A DNA stretch of 64,000 bases from Microbacterium sp. LWO12-1.2. Its GTDB lineage: Bacteria > Actinomycetota > Actinomycetes > Actinomycetales > Microbacteriaceae. The stretch spans positions 3,410,001-3,474,000 of the forward strand of contig NZ_JBEGII010000001.1 in assembly GCF_040675875.1 (NCBI RefSeq), written 5' to 3'. A program made the position numbers and the translations under genes. Under the pieces are notes generated by a model. That model saw nothing but the letters and a program-made list of their open reading frames with translations, did not search any database and had not been told where the DNA came from. Positions 33,012-41,110 of the stretch are shown here, piece by piece (the stretch's first letter is position 1; each line of letters begins with the position of its first letter).

Positions 33012-34379
33012 GTGTCCGAAATCGCTCTTGAAGCGCGCAATCTGTACAAGGTGTTCGGGAAGAATCCGAGTGCCGCCGTCCGTCGACTGAAGGCCGGTGA
33101 GAGCAGAGCAGAAGTCACCGATTCCGGAACCGCCGCCGTCATCGATGCCAGCTTCACCGTGAACCGTGGAGAGATCTTCGTGATCATGGGGCTCTCCGGC
33201 TCCGGCAAGTCGACCATCATCCGCATGCTCAACGGCCTGCACGAGACCACCGACGGCTCCGTCATCGTGAACGGCGACGCCATCACCGGCATCCCGAGCT
33301 CGCGGCTGCGCGAGATCCGCCGCGACCGCATCTCGATGGTGTTCCAGCACTTCGCCCTGCTGCCGCACCGCACCGTGGCCGCGAACGTGGCCTACCCGCT
33401 TGAGCTCAAGGGTGTCGGCAAGGCCGAGCGCCTCGCGAAGGCCGAGGAGATCCTCGGACTCGTGGGCCTCGACGGGCAGGCCGAGAAGCTGCCGTCCGAA
33501 CTCTCCGGAGGTATGCAGCAGCGTGTGGGTATCGCCCGGGCGCTCGCTGCCGACAGCGACATCCTGCTCATGGACGAGGCGTTCAGCGCGCTCGACCCGC
33601 TCATCCGCCGTGAGATGCAGGAGCAGCTGCTCGAACTGCAGGAGAAGCTGCAGAAGACGATCGTCTTCATCACGCACGACCTCAACGAGGCGATGTTCCT
33701 CGGAGACCGGATCGCCGTGATGCGCGACGGTCGCATCGTGCAGATCGGCACGCCGGAGGACATCCTCACCGACCCCGCGAACGACTACGTCGAGCAGTTC
33801 GTGCAGGACGTCGACCGCGCCCGCGTGCTCACCGCCGCGAACGTCATGGAGCGGGCGCGCCCCGTCGTCCCCGACACCGCCGGTCCGCGCACGGCCCTGC
33901 GCCAGATGCGCGACGCCTACATGTCGGCCACCTACGTCACCGGCCGCGACCGCAAGCTGCTGGGCATCGTGACCGACCGCGACGCCGTGAAGCTCGTGCG
34001 CAACGGCACGTCGACGCTGCGCGATGTCATCAAGCCCGTGCCGCAGAGCGTGAGCGAGGACGAGGTGCTGATGAACCTGTTCGTGCCCTCGGTCGAGTCC
34101 CCGCTCCCGCTCGCGGTGACGGATGCCGAAGGCCGACTGGTCGGCGTCATCCCGCGCGTGACTCTGCTCGCCGCATTGGGCCCCGGCCCTGGGGCGACCG
34201 GCGAGCTGACGCTCCCGCTGCTGCCGATGCCCCAGGCCGAGATCGACGCCGTGCTGGATGACGGCTGGACGGCGGATCCGCCCCCTTCGACAAGCTCAGG
34301 GGCCCAGGGCGGCTCAGGGGTCCAGGGCGGCTCAGGGGCCAAGGGCAGTACCGACAACATGATCGGGGAGGTGCGCTGA
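33012..34379 (+). CDS. Glycine betaine/proline ABC transporter ATPase with CBS domains (ProV-like)
   Basis: A 455-residue ATPase. It has the ProV-type N-terminal insertion (FGKNPSAAVRRLKAG), Walker A GLSGSGKST at 60-68, signature LSGGMQQRVG, Walker B ILLMDEAFSALD and H-loop FITHDLNEA. A C-terminal CBS pair of about 120 residues (YVTGRDRKLLGIVTDRDAV; LPLAVTDAEGRLVGVIPRV) senses ionic strength or a nucleotide such as c-di-AMP in relatives. The last ~30 residues, GAQGGSGVQGGSGAKG and neighbours, are encoded by a dispersed repeat and are probably disordered. The GTG start follows GGGGAAA. Overlap with ProW is TGATG. Confidence 0.92.
   Translation: MSEIALEARNLYKVFGKNPSAAVRRLKAGESRAEVTDSGTAAVIDASFTVNRGEIFVIMGLSGSGKSTIIRMLNGLHETTDGSVIVNGDAITGIPSSRLREIRRDRISMVFQHFALLPHRTVAANVAYPLELKGVGKAERLAKAEEILGLVGLDGQAEKLPSELSGGMQQRVGIARALAADSDILLMDEAFSALDPLIRREMQEQLLELQEKLQKTIVFITHDLNEAMFLGDRIAVMRDGRIVQIGTPEDILTDPANDYVEQFVQDVDRARVLTAANVMERARPVVPDTAGPRTALRQMRDAYMSATYVTGRDRKLLGIVTDRDAVKLVRNGTSTLRDVIKPVPQSVSEDEVLMNLFVPSVESPLPLAVTDAEGRLVGVIPRVTLLAALGPGPGATGELTLPLLPMPQAEIDAVLDDGWTADPPPSTSSGAQGGSGVQGGSGAKGSTDNMIGEVR
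34285..34346. repeat. CTTCGACAAGCTCAGGG repeat inside the ProV-like gene end
   Basis: CTTCGACAAGCTCAGGG at 34285 is followed by two 18-bp copies of CCCAGGGCGGCTCAGGGG-type sequence, all read in frame as the Gln/Gly/Ser tail of the ATPase. Relatives of the word are at 43395 and 57141-57256. Confidence 0.75.
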
Positions 34380-35329
34380 TGGATGGTTTCCGCATTCCCA
34401 TCGGAACCTGGGTCGCGACCGGTGTCGACTGGATCAAGGCCAACCTCGACGGTCTGCTCGACGTCGTCTCGTTCGTCGTGAACTTCCTCGTCGACTCGCT
34501 CACCCGCGCGCTGCTGAGCCCGCACTTCGTGGTCATCATCGTGGTCGCCGCCCTCATCGCCTGGGTCGTGCGGTCGTGGCAGCTCGCGATCGGCACGGTC
34601 GTGTCGTTCGGACTGATCGTCGCCATGAACCTCTGGGTTCCGGCGATGCAGACGCTCGCCCTGGTGCTGGTCGCCGCCGTGGTCGCCGTGCTGATCGCCG
34701 TGCCCCTGGGCATCTGGTCGGCGCGCAACTCCTCGGTGCGCGCGGTGCTCAAGCCCGTGCTCGACTTCATGCAGACCATGCCGGCGTTCGTGTACCTGAT
34801 CCCCGCGATCGTGTTCTTCGGCATCGGCGTGGTCCCCGGACTCGTCGCGACGGTCATCTTCGCGCTGCCCCCGGGCGTGCGACTGACCGAGCTCGGCATC
34901 CGCGGTGTCGATTCCGAGACCGTCGAGGCCGGACAGGCCTTCGGCGCGAAGCCGGGGCAGATCCTGCGCGGCATCCAGCTTCCGCTCGCGATGCCGACCA
35001 TCATGGCTGGCGTCAACCAGGTCATCATGCTCGCCCTGTCGATGGCGGTCATCGCCGGAATGGCGGGCGCCGACGGTCTGGGGAAGATGGTCGTCGAGGC
35101 GATCTCGACCATCAACATCCCCAAGGGTGTCGAAGCCGGTCTCGGTGTCGTACTGATCGCGGTCTTCCTCGACCGCGTCACGGCCGCCCTGGGATCCGCC
35201 GGGCAGAACCCGTCGTCCCTGCTCGGGGTGCTCGCACGCCGCCGCACGAAGCAGCGCGCGGATGCGGCATCCGCTGCGTCGCACGAGGAGCAGCCGGCCG
35301 ACGAACGCACCCCCGCGCTCACGCACTGA
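34379..35329 (+). CDS. Glycine betaine/proline ABC transporter permease (ProW-like)
   Basis: A 316-residue permease with about seven hydrophobic segments and the EAA loop EAGQAFGAKPGQILRGIQLP. The conserved ProW stretch DFMQTMPAFVYLIPAIVFFG is present. The ATG overlaps the ATPase stop by one base. The Arg/Ala-rich C-terminal ~35 residues are cytoplasmic. Works as a homodimer with two ProV-like subunits in related systems. A hairpin lies between this gene and the binding-protein gene. Confidence 0.92.
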   Translation: MDGFRIPIGTWVATGVDWIKANLDGLLDVVSFVVNFLVDSLTRALLSPHFVVIIVVAALIAWVVRSWQLAIGTVVSFGLIVAMNLWVPAMQTLALVLVAAVVAVLIAVPLGIWSARNSSVRAVLKPVLDFMQTMPAFVYLIPAIVFFGIGVVPGLVATVIFALPPGVRLTELGIRGVDSETVEAGQAFGAKPGQILRGIQLPLAMPTIMAGVNQVIMLALSMAVIAGMAGADGLGKMVVEAISTINIPKGVEAGLGVVLIAVFLDRVTAALGSAGQNPSSLLGVLARRRTKQRADAASAASHEEQPADERTPALTH

Positions 35330-35337
35330 CCCCCGAT

Positions 35338-35391
35338 GCGGGGTCGATCTCGCATCCCCGGCGCGCCCGGCAGATGCGGAATCGACCCCGC
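35338..35391. terminator. Hairpin between ProW-like and ProX-like genes
   Basis: Arms GCGGGGTCGATCTCGCAT (35338-35355) and ATGCGGAATCGACCCCGC (35374-35391) pair at 16 of 18 positions. It may be a partial terminator or an mRNA-stabilising element that alters the ratio of binding protein to permease. Confidence 0.65.
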
Positions 35392-35461
35392 AGAGCACCA
35401 CCCTGCAACACCGCACACACAGACGTACGAATATCCATACGGAACCAGGAGACAGATCAGC

Positions 35462-36382
35462 ATGAAGAAGAAGATCCTCAGCATCGCGGCGCTCGGCGTC
35501 GCGACATCCCTCACCCTCGCCGGTTGCAGTGGCGACGGCATGGGCGGCACCGGCGGCGGCTCCGGCAGCAGCGACAGCGGCTCCGGTGACAAGGGCACGA
35601 TCACGCTGGGCTTCCTGCCCTCGTGGACCGACGGACTCAGCACGGCGTACCTGCTGCAGAACCAGCTCGAGAAGATCGGCTACACGGTCGAGATGAAGAC
35701 GCTCACCGAAGCGGGCCCGCTCTACACCGGCCTCGCGCAGGGCGACGTCGACATGTACCCGTCGGCATGGCCCGAGCTGACGCATGCGTCTTACATGGAG
35801 CAGTACGGCGACGACATCGAGGATCTCGGCACGTACTACGACAATGCCAAGCTCACCATCGCGGTGCCGGAGTACTCCGAGCTCACCTCGATCGAGGACC
35901 TCAAGGGCAAGGGTGCCGACTTCGACGGCAAGATCATTGGCATCGAGCCGGGTGCGGGTCTGACCGCCCAGACCGAGAAGATGATCCCGGCGTATGGCCT
36001 CGAGGGCGAGTACCAGCTGGTCACCTCGTCGACGGCGGCGATGCTCACCGAGCTGAAGACCGCGACCGACAAGCAGGAGGACCTCGTCGTCACGCTGTGG
36101 CGTCCGTTCTGGGCCAACGACTCCTTCGGCATGAAGGACCTCGAAGACCCCATGGGCGCCATGGGCGAGGCTGAGGGTCTGCACTTCCTCGGCACGAAGG
36201 GCTTCGCGGACGAGTTCCCCGAGGCAGCAGAGCTGATCGAGAAGATCAAGCTCGACGACGCGCAGTACGGTTCGCTCGAGGACCTGGTCGTCAACGAGTA
36301 CGGCGAGGGCAAGGAAGCGGATGCCGTGGACGAGTGGCTGAAGCAGTACGGCGACCAGTTCGACTGGGTCGTCACCAGCTGA
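35462..36382 (+). CDS. Glycine betaine-binding lipoprotein (ProX/OpuAC-like)
   Basis: A 306-residue type II binding lipoprotein. Signal peptide with lipobox LAGC (Cys 22) and a Gly/Ser tether; mature part begins TITLGFLPSWTDGLSTAYLL, followed by SAWPELTHASYMEQYGDD. The family's aromatic cage residues (Trp in WTDG and WRPFW) that hold the quaternary ammonium are plausible here. It completes the ProVWX-like importer. Preceded by AGGAGACAGATCAGC as ribosome site. Confidence 0.9.
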   Translation: MKKKILSIAALGVATSLTLAGCSGDGMGGTGGGSGSSDSGSGDKGTITLGFLPSWTDGLSTAYLLQNQLEKIGYTVEMKTLTEAGPLYTGLAQGDVDMYPSAWPELTHASYMEQYGDDIEDLGTYYDNAKLTIAVPEYSELTSIEDLKGKGADFDGKIIGIEPGAGLTAQTEKMIPAYGLEGEYQLVTSSTAAMLTELKTATDKQEDLVVTLWRPFWANDSFGMKDLEDPMGAMGEAEGLHFLGTKGFADEFPEAAELIEKIKLDDAQYGSLEDLVVNEYGEGKEADAVDEWLKQYGDQFDWVVTS

Positions 36383-36405
36383 TCTGAGCACTCCGTCCGC
36401 ACGGA

Positions 36406-36472
36406 CGTAGGAGAAAACCCCGAGGTAGGGCGGATGCTGTCATCCGCTCCTACCCCGGGGTTTTCTCCTACG
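36406..36472. terminator. Bidirectional hairpin between convergent genes, GTAGGAG word
   Basis: Perfect 17-bp arms CGTAGGAGAAAACCCCG (36406-36422) and CGGGGTTTTCTCCTACG (36456-36472) enclose a second GTAGGG...CCTAC pair, again word-word-inverse-inverse. It lies between the binding-protein and histidine-kinase gene ends, with T-runs on both strands. Confidence 0.8.
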
Positions 36473-36504
36473 CTGCAGGGCAGGGCAGGGCCGCTGCGGT
36501 GTGC

Positions 36505-37788
36505 TCAGAGCGGCAGGACGATCGCGGCGATCAGGCCGCCGCCCTTCCGGGCACGAAGGCGCACCTCGCCGCCGTGCGTCTTGGCGATGCTCTGCACGAT
36601 GGCGAGCCCCAGTCCGGTGCCATCGGGGCCGGCAGAGGTGCGACTCGCGTCTCCGCGGTAGAACGGCTCGGTGAGCAGCTCCACGGTGGCCGGCGTGAGC
36701 GGGGCGCCGGTGTTCTCGACCTCGATGAGGGCGCGTCCGCGTTCACGACGGCAGCGCACCCACAGTTCGCCGTCCGGCACATTGTGACGGATGCCGTTCT
36801 CGAGCAGGTTGCGCACTGCTCTGGCCAGCAGCACCGTGTCGCCTTCGACCGTGAGGTCGCGGAGGTCGGTGTGCACCTCGATCTCCTGGGCGTCGAGGTC
36901 TTCCACCTGGCCCTCGACGAGCTCACGGAGCTCGACCGGCTCGACCTCGTCCAGCCCGGTGCGCGCGCGGGCGAGGGAGAGCAGCGCGGTGATGAGGCGC
37001 TCACTCTGCTCGGTGGCCCGCAGGGCGCGTTGCATGTTGGCCTGCAGATCCGCCGGCACGGCACCCTGTTCGAGGGGGATCTCCAGGGCCGTCCTGGTCG
37101 TGGTCAGCGGGGTGCGCAGCTCGTGCGAGGCGTTCGCCACGAAGCGGTCCTGAGCGGTGAAGGCGGACTGCAGGCGGTCGAGCATTCCGTCGATCGTGTC
37201 GCCCAGCTCCTTGATCTCGTCGTCGGGGCCCGGCAGGTCGAGCCGACGTCCGAGGTCGCGCTCCGAGATGTCGCGCGCGGCGGCGGTGACCTCCCCGATG
37301 CGGTCGAGGGAGCGTCGCGCGAGCCAGAACGCGATCGCGGCGGCGACTCCGGTGAAGGCCACGAGCACCACGATCGACCAGAGCAGCAGGCCGCCGCCGA
37401 CCTCATCCGCGAGGAACGTCGACTGTTGCAGCACCGCTCCTTCGACAGCGTCCAGTGACAGGGTCTGCATCTGCGTGGTGATCTGGAGATCGGCGACGTC
37501 GGCGGTCTCGGCGAAATAGGCGCATCCGGTGGTGGCTCCGTAGAGAAAGCCGCTGCTGTCGGTGAGGGGTGAGACACCCGTCATGTCGGTCCCCTCGGTG
37601 GGGCTCGTCACCGGTGAGGGCTGCGCGACCGACATCGACGGCACACAGCTCGCAGCCGTCGTGTCGATCGCCGTGGCGAACAACTGCTGCACCACCAGGT
37701 ACTGCACCGTGAGCAGTGCGGCACCCGCGGCGATGAACACTCCGGCGATGATCAGCACCAACCGGGTGCGGAAGCTCATGCGTCTCAT
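36505..37788 (-). CDS. Sensor histidine kinase
   Basis: A 427-residue membrane kinase. N-terminal helix (LVLIIAGVFIAAGAALLTVQYLV), an extracytoplasmic sensor of about 120 residues with two Cys (AASCVPSM, TGCAYF), a second helix, HAMP linker (ISERDLGRRLDLPG), HisKA with the phospho-acceptor His in ANASHELRTPLTTTR, and the ATPase boxes NLLENGIRHN and GTGLGLAIVQSIAKTHGG. The start overlaps the response-regulator stop by 4 bp. The pair is divergent from an efflux operon that it probably controls. Confidence 0.92.
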   Translation of the reverse strand: MRRMSFRTRLVLIIAGVFIAAGAALLTVQYLVVQQLFATAIDTTAASCVPSMSVAQPSPVTSPTEGTDMTGVSPLTDSSGFLYGATTGCAYFAETADVADLQITTQMQTLSLDAVEGAVLQQSTFLADEVGGGLLLWSIVVLVAFTGVAAAIAFWLARRSLDRIGEVTAAARDISERDLGRRLDLPGPDDEIKELGDTIDGMLDRLQSAFTAQDRFVANASHELRTPLTTTRTALEIPLEQGAVPADLQANMQRALRATEQSERLITALLSLARARTGLDEVEPVELRELVEGQVEDLDAQEIEVHTDLRDLTVEGDTVLLARAVRNLLENGIRHNVPDGELWVRCRRERGRALIEVENTGAPLTPATVELLTEPFYRGDASRTSAGPDGTGLGLAIVQSIAKTHGGEVRLRARKGGGLIAAIVLPL

Positions 37789-38450
37789 GTCGTCCCCACT
37801 CGATAGCCGTGACCAGCCGCCGACTGGACGACCTCGGGTGACCCGAGCTTGCGCCGCAGCGTGTGGACCACGATCTTGACCACGCCGCGGGTGCGTTCCT
37901 GCGGTTCGTCCCACACCTCGTCGAGCAGATCGTCGGCGCTGACGTATCCGCCCTCGGCAGCGAGCAGTGTCTCGAGAACGCCGAACTCCTTGAGCGTGAG
38001 CCGGATCGGCGTGCCGTCGCGTTCCACGATGCGCCGGCCGACGTCGAGGCGCACTCCGGCGAACTCCAGGACGGCACTCGCCCGTGCGGATTGCCCGCGG
38101 CGACCGAGTGCGCGCAGGCGGGCGAGCAGCTCGACGTACGCGAACGGCTTGGCGAGGTAGTCGTCGGCACCGAGGTCGAGACCTTCGACGCGGTCGTTGA
38201 GGGTGCCGGCCGCCGTGAGCATCAGGATGCGGGCCGGATACTCCTGCGCCACGAGAGTGCGGCACACGGCGTCGCCGCTCAGCACGGGCAGGTCGCGGTC
38301 GAGCACGATCACGTCGACATCGGCGGATGCGGCCGCGGTCAGGGCGCTGGCACCGTCGCGCGCGACATCCACGAGGTAGCCCTCCCGGCGCAGACCGTCG
38401 GCCAGGGTGTCGGCCAGGTCGGCCTCGTCTTCCACCAGCAGCAGTCGCAT
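37785..38450 (-). CDS. OmpR/PhoB-type response regulator
   Basis: A 221-residue regulator. The receiver domain has acidic residues in VEDEAD, the phospho-acceptor Asp 51 in VIVLDRDLP, and Lys in LAKPF. The C-terminal winged helix ends VVKIVVHTLRRKLG and GHGYRVGT. GGGAGGTGCC precedes the ATG. It is the first gene of the pair with the histidine kinase. Direct GGTTAG repeats 34-50 bp upstream are a likely binding site. Confidence 0.93.
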   Translation of the reverse strand: MRLLLVEDEADLADTLADGLRREGYLVDVARDGASALTAAASADVDVIVLDRDLPVLSGDAVCRTLVAQEYPARILMLTAAGTLNDRVEGLDLGADDYLAKPFAYVELLARLRALGRRGQSARASAVLEFAGVRLDVGRRIVERDGTPIRLTLKEFGVLETLLAAEGGYVSADDLLDEVWDEPQERTRGVVKIVVHTLRRKLGSPEVVQSAAGHGYRVGTT

Positions 38451-38483
38451 GGCACCTCCCGTCTCCGAGAGTGCGCTCTGCGC

Positions 38484-38500
38484 GGTTAGTTTCCGGTTAG
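38484..38500. promoter_or_regulatory. GGTTAG direct repeat, OmpR/PhoB-type box
   Basis: GGTTAG at 38484 and 38495, 11 bp apart, i.e. one helical turn, as bound by PhoB/OmpR-like regulators. It lies in the divergent region between the response regulator and the efflux operon, with TCATAC (38508-38513) placed as a -10 for the rightward genes. Confidence 0.6.
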
Positions 38501-38586
38501 GCGGCGTCATACCCCCAGCAAACCAGCGCATCCGTAGAACTGACTGCACGTCGTGGATGAGCTGCGACCGCGAGAAAGGGAAAGTC

Positions 38587-39351
38587 ATGTTCGACTCGAA
38601 AGCACGCCGTTCACTGGTGGTGATGCCTGCTGTCTTCGCGCTCTTCGCGCTCTCCGCGTGCAGCGCCCCGGCCGGGGACGACAAAGCGGACGATGCCGCG
38701 AACGATGCCGCCGCCGCTCGGTTCGTGACCTGTCTCACCGAAGAGGGTCAGACGGCGAAGATCGTCGAGGGCGGGCAGGTGGGCCTGCTGATGCCGGAAG
38801 TCGGGGGCGACGGGGGCATGGGCACGCTCAGCGACAGCAGCGTCTCGGTCAGTGTCGGCGAGGGTGAGGGCGAGGAGATGGCGATGTCGATGATCTTCTC
38901 GGACGACGACGGCACGTGGCTCGCATCGACGGCCGCGTCCGGTTATCCCGAAGACGGCGGCCAGCGAGCCGCCTGGGAGAAGTGCGAGGAGGAGGTTCCC
39001 GAGTTCACGCAACCCGAGCCCGACATCTCGATGCAGGAGGGCACGCAGATGTTCTCGCCGGAGGAGTTCATGCAGTCGGGACTCGACTTCGCCGCGTGCG
39101 CCAGGGAGAACGGCTTCACGGACTTCGCCGATCCCGACGCCGACGCCATGCTGGAGCTGCCGGCGGGCATCACCGAGGATGAGGCGCGCACTCTCCTCGA
39201 CGCGTGCGCGGACACCGCAGGCGACATGCCGCCCATGTTCACGCAGGCGAGCATCGAGGCGGTCGACTTCGACTGGTTCGCGGTGATGGCCGAGTACTTC
39301 GACGGCGCCTTCTCCGCGGCTACCGTGCTGCCATCCGGAGGCGACGAATGA
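38587..39351 (+). CDS. Hypothetical lipoprotein, first gene of efflux operon
   Basis: A 254-residue predicted lipoprotein of no family I recognise. Lipobox LSAC (Cys 25), then an acidic Met-rich mature domain (EEMAMSMIF, DISMQEGTQMF, MPPMFTQ) with Cys pairs (FVTCLTEEG, WEKCEEEV, FAACARENG, LDACAD) suggesting two disulphides. Such proteins often precede peptidoglycan-binding adaptors and MacB-like transporters in actinobacteria. Its stop overlaps the adaptor start (ATGA). It may be a periplasmic sensor or accessory of the exporter. Confidence 0.75.
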   Translation: MFDSKARRSLVVMPAVFALFALSACSAPAGDDKADDAANDAAAARFVTCLTEEGQTAKIVEGGQVGLLMPEVGGDGGMGTLSDSSVSVSVGEGEGEEMAMSMIFSDDDGTWLASTAASGYPEDGGQRAAWEKCEEEVPEFTQPEPDISMQEGTQMFSPEEFMQSGLDFAACARENGFTDFADPDADAMLELPAGITEDEARTLLDACADTAGDMPPMFTQASIEAVDFDWFAVMAEYFDGAFSAATVLPSGGDE

Positions 39352-40403
39352 GCCGTCGATTGACGAAGGTGCTGCTGCCGGTCGGGGTGCTGCTCGTGGC
39401 TGCGGCGGTGGCCCTCGCGGTGCTGCAGCCGTGGAGCTCGGTCGCCGAGACTCCCGATGACGGCAAGGAGCCGGTCACCGCGAATGCCGAGCTCACCACT
39501 CTCACGTCGGATCTGCGGCTGAACGGCACGCTGAGCTACGGCGCATCGATCGCTCTGCCGGGTCGTGGCGGCACCATCACCCGCCTGCCGACCGCGGGTG
39601 ACGTGATCGGCGTCGGGCAGGCGATCTACGAGGTCGACGGCAAGCCGGTGATCGCGATGCGCGGTGACCGCCCGTTCTGGCGCGATCTCGGTATCGGCGT
39701 CGAGAACGGACCGGACGTGCGTCAACTGGAACAGGCTCTCGCCGACCTCGGCTTCGGCAAGGACATGACGGTGGACGACGAGTTCACGGCGGTCACGGAA
39801 GCCAACGTCAAGGCCTGGCAGAAGTCGCTCGGTGTGACGAAGGACGGCGTCGTGAAGCTGGGCGATGTCGTGGCGATCACCGCGGCATCCGTGCGTGTCG
39901 AGTCGGTCACGGCGAAGCTGGGCGATCCGGCGGGGACGAGCCCGCTGAAGTACACCAGTACCGCTCTGCGTGTGGTGGCCAAGCTCACCGACGCGCAGGC
40001 GCGGGAGATCCTGCCGGGAACGCCCGTGACGGTCGTGCTGCCGGACGGTGCAGAGGTGCCGGCGACCGTGACGGCCGTCGACCCCGGCGGACAGCCGACC
40101 GAGAAGGAGGGCGAGACCACGCCTCCAACCGGGAACGTGGAGTTCGATGACCCCGCTGTCGCGGAGGGCATCGGGCTGCGCGCCGTGAAGGTCGTGTTCG
40201 CGGCGTCCGAGGTGAAGGACGCGCTGGTCGTGCCGGTGACGGCGCTCGTGGCGACCACCGATGGCGGCTACGCGGTCGATGTGCTCCGCAAGAAGGGCAC
40301 GGTCGAGCGCGTGGCGGTCGAGGTCGGCCTGATCGCTGACACGCGCGTGCAGATCGTCGGCGGCGACCTCGCCGAGGGCGATGCCGTGGTGGTGGCACGA
40401 TGA
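39348..40403 (+). CDS. Efflux adaptor with peptidoglycan-binding domain
   Basis: A 351-residue membrane-anchored adaptor. N-terminal signal anchor (LLPVGVLLVAAAVALAVLQP), then a lipoyl/barrel-sandwich region (LSYGASIALPGRGGTITRL), an inserted peptidoglycan-binding domain (VRQLEQALADLGFGKD through NVKAWQKSLGVTKDGVV), then beta-barrel and membrane-proximal regions (LVVPVTALVATTDGGYAVDV). It resembles HlyD/MacA adaptors adapted to a Gram-positive wall. It overlaps its neighbours by ATGA on both sides. It should link the MacB-like transporter to the wall. Confidence 0.85.
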   Translation: MSRRLTKVLLPVGVLLVAAAVALAVLQPWSSVAETPDDGKEPVTANAELTTLTSDLRLNGTLSYGASIALPGRGGTITRLPTAGDVIGVGQAIYEVDGKPVIAMRGDRPFWRDLGIGVENGPDVRQLEQALADLGFGKDMTVDDEFTAVTEANVKAWQKSLGVTKDGVVKLGDVVAITAASVRVESVTAKLGDPAGTSPLKYTSTALRVVAKLTDAQAREILPGTPVTVVLPDGAEVPATVTAVDPGGQPTEKEGETTPPTGNVEFDDPAVAEGIGLRAVKVVFAASEVKDALVVPVTALVATTDGGYAVDVLRKKGTVERVAVEVGLIADTRVQIVGGDLAEGDAVVVAR

Positions 40404-41110
40404 CGTCGGACACGGTGGTCGAGCTGGTCGACGTGGTCAAGGAGTACCCGGGCAGTCCGCCGCTGCGGGTGCTGCACGGCATGAGCCTCGCGATCGGGAG
40501 CGGCGAGCTGGTGGCGGTCGTCGGAGCATCCGGATCGGGCAAGAGCACGATGCTCTCGATCATGGGCACCCTCGACGACCCCACCAGCGGCACGGTGCTG
40601 ATCGACGGGACGGATGCCGCGGCGCTCGCCGAACGCGAGCGCGCCGTGTTGCGCGCTCGCCGCATCGGGTTCGTGTTCCAGCAGTTCTTCCTGCTGCCGG
40701 CGCTCAGCGCGGTCGACAACGTCGCGCTCGGGCTCCTCTATTCGGGGGTGCCGGCGGCGGAGCGGTCGGCGCGGGCGGCGGCTGCCCTGGAACGGGTCGG
40801 TCTCGCCGCTCGGATGAAGCACCGACCGGGTCAGCTCTCCGGTGGCGAGCAGCAGCGGGTGGCGATCGCGCGGGCGATCGTCGGTGCCCCGTCGGTGCTG
40901 TTCGCCGATGAACCGACGGGGGCGCTCGACTCGACGACGGGCGAGCGCATCCTCGAACTGCTCACCTCGATCGCCGATGCGGGCACCGCGGTCGTGATCA
41001 TCACGCATGACCCGCACATCGCGGAGCGCACGCAGCGGCAGGTCAGCATCCATGACGGACGCATCGTGAGCGACACCGGTTCGTGCGAGAGGGAAGAGGT
41101 CGCGGCATGA
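40400..41110 (+). CDS. ABC transporter ATP-binding protein (MacB/LolD-like)
   Basis: A 236-residue ATPase. Walker A GASGSGKST at 42-50, Q-loop FQQFFLLPALSAVDNV, signature LSGGEQQRVAIAR, Walker B VLFADEPTGALD, H-loop IITHDPHIA. The ADEPTGALD box is characteristic of the MacB/LolD/FtsE group. It drives the FtsX-type permease encoded next, with which it overlaps by ATGA. The operon is probably switched on by the divergent two-component system. Confidence 0.92.
   Translation: MTSDTVVELVDVVKEYPGSPPLRVLHGMSLAIGSGELVAVVGASGSGKSTMLSIMGTLDDPTSGTVLIDGTDAAALAERERAVLRARRIGFVFQQFFLLPALSAVDNVALGLLYSGVPAAERSARAAAALERVGLAARMKHRPGQLSGGEQQRVAIARAIVGAPSVLFADEPTGALDSTTGERILELLTSIADAGTAVVIITHDPHIAERTQRQVSIHDGRIVSDTGSCEREEVAA

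Noticed and set aside
33932..36391. Long antisense open frame (about 819 codons) opposite the ProVWX-like genes
   Set aside because: It spans three well-supported genes on the other strand and has low-complexity His/Asp/Arg composition and no ribosome site.
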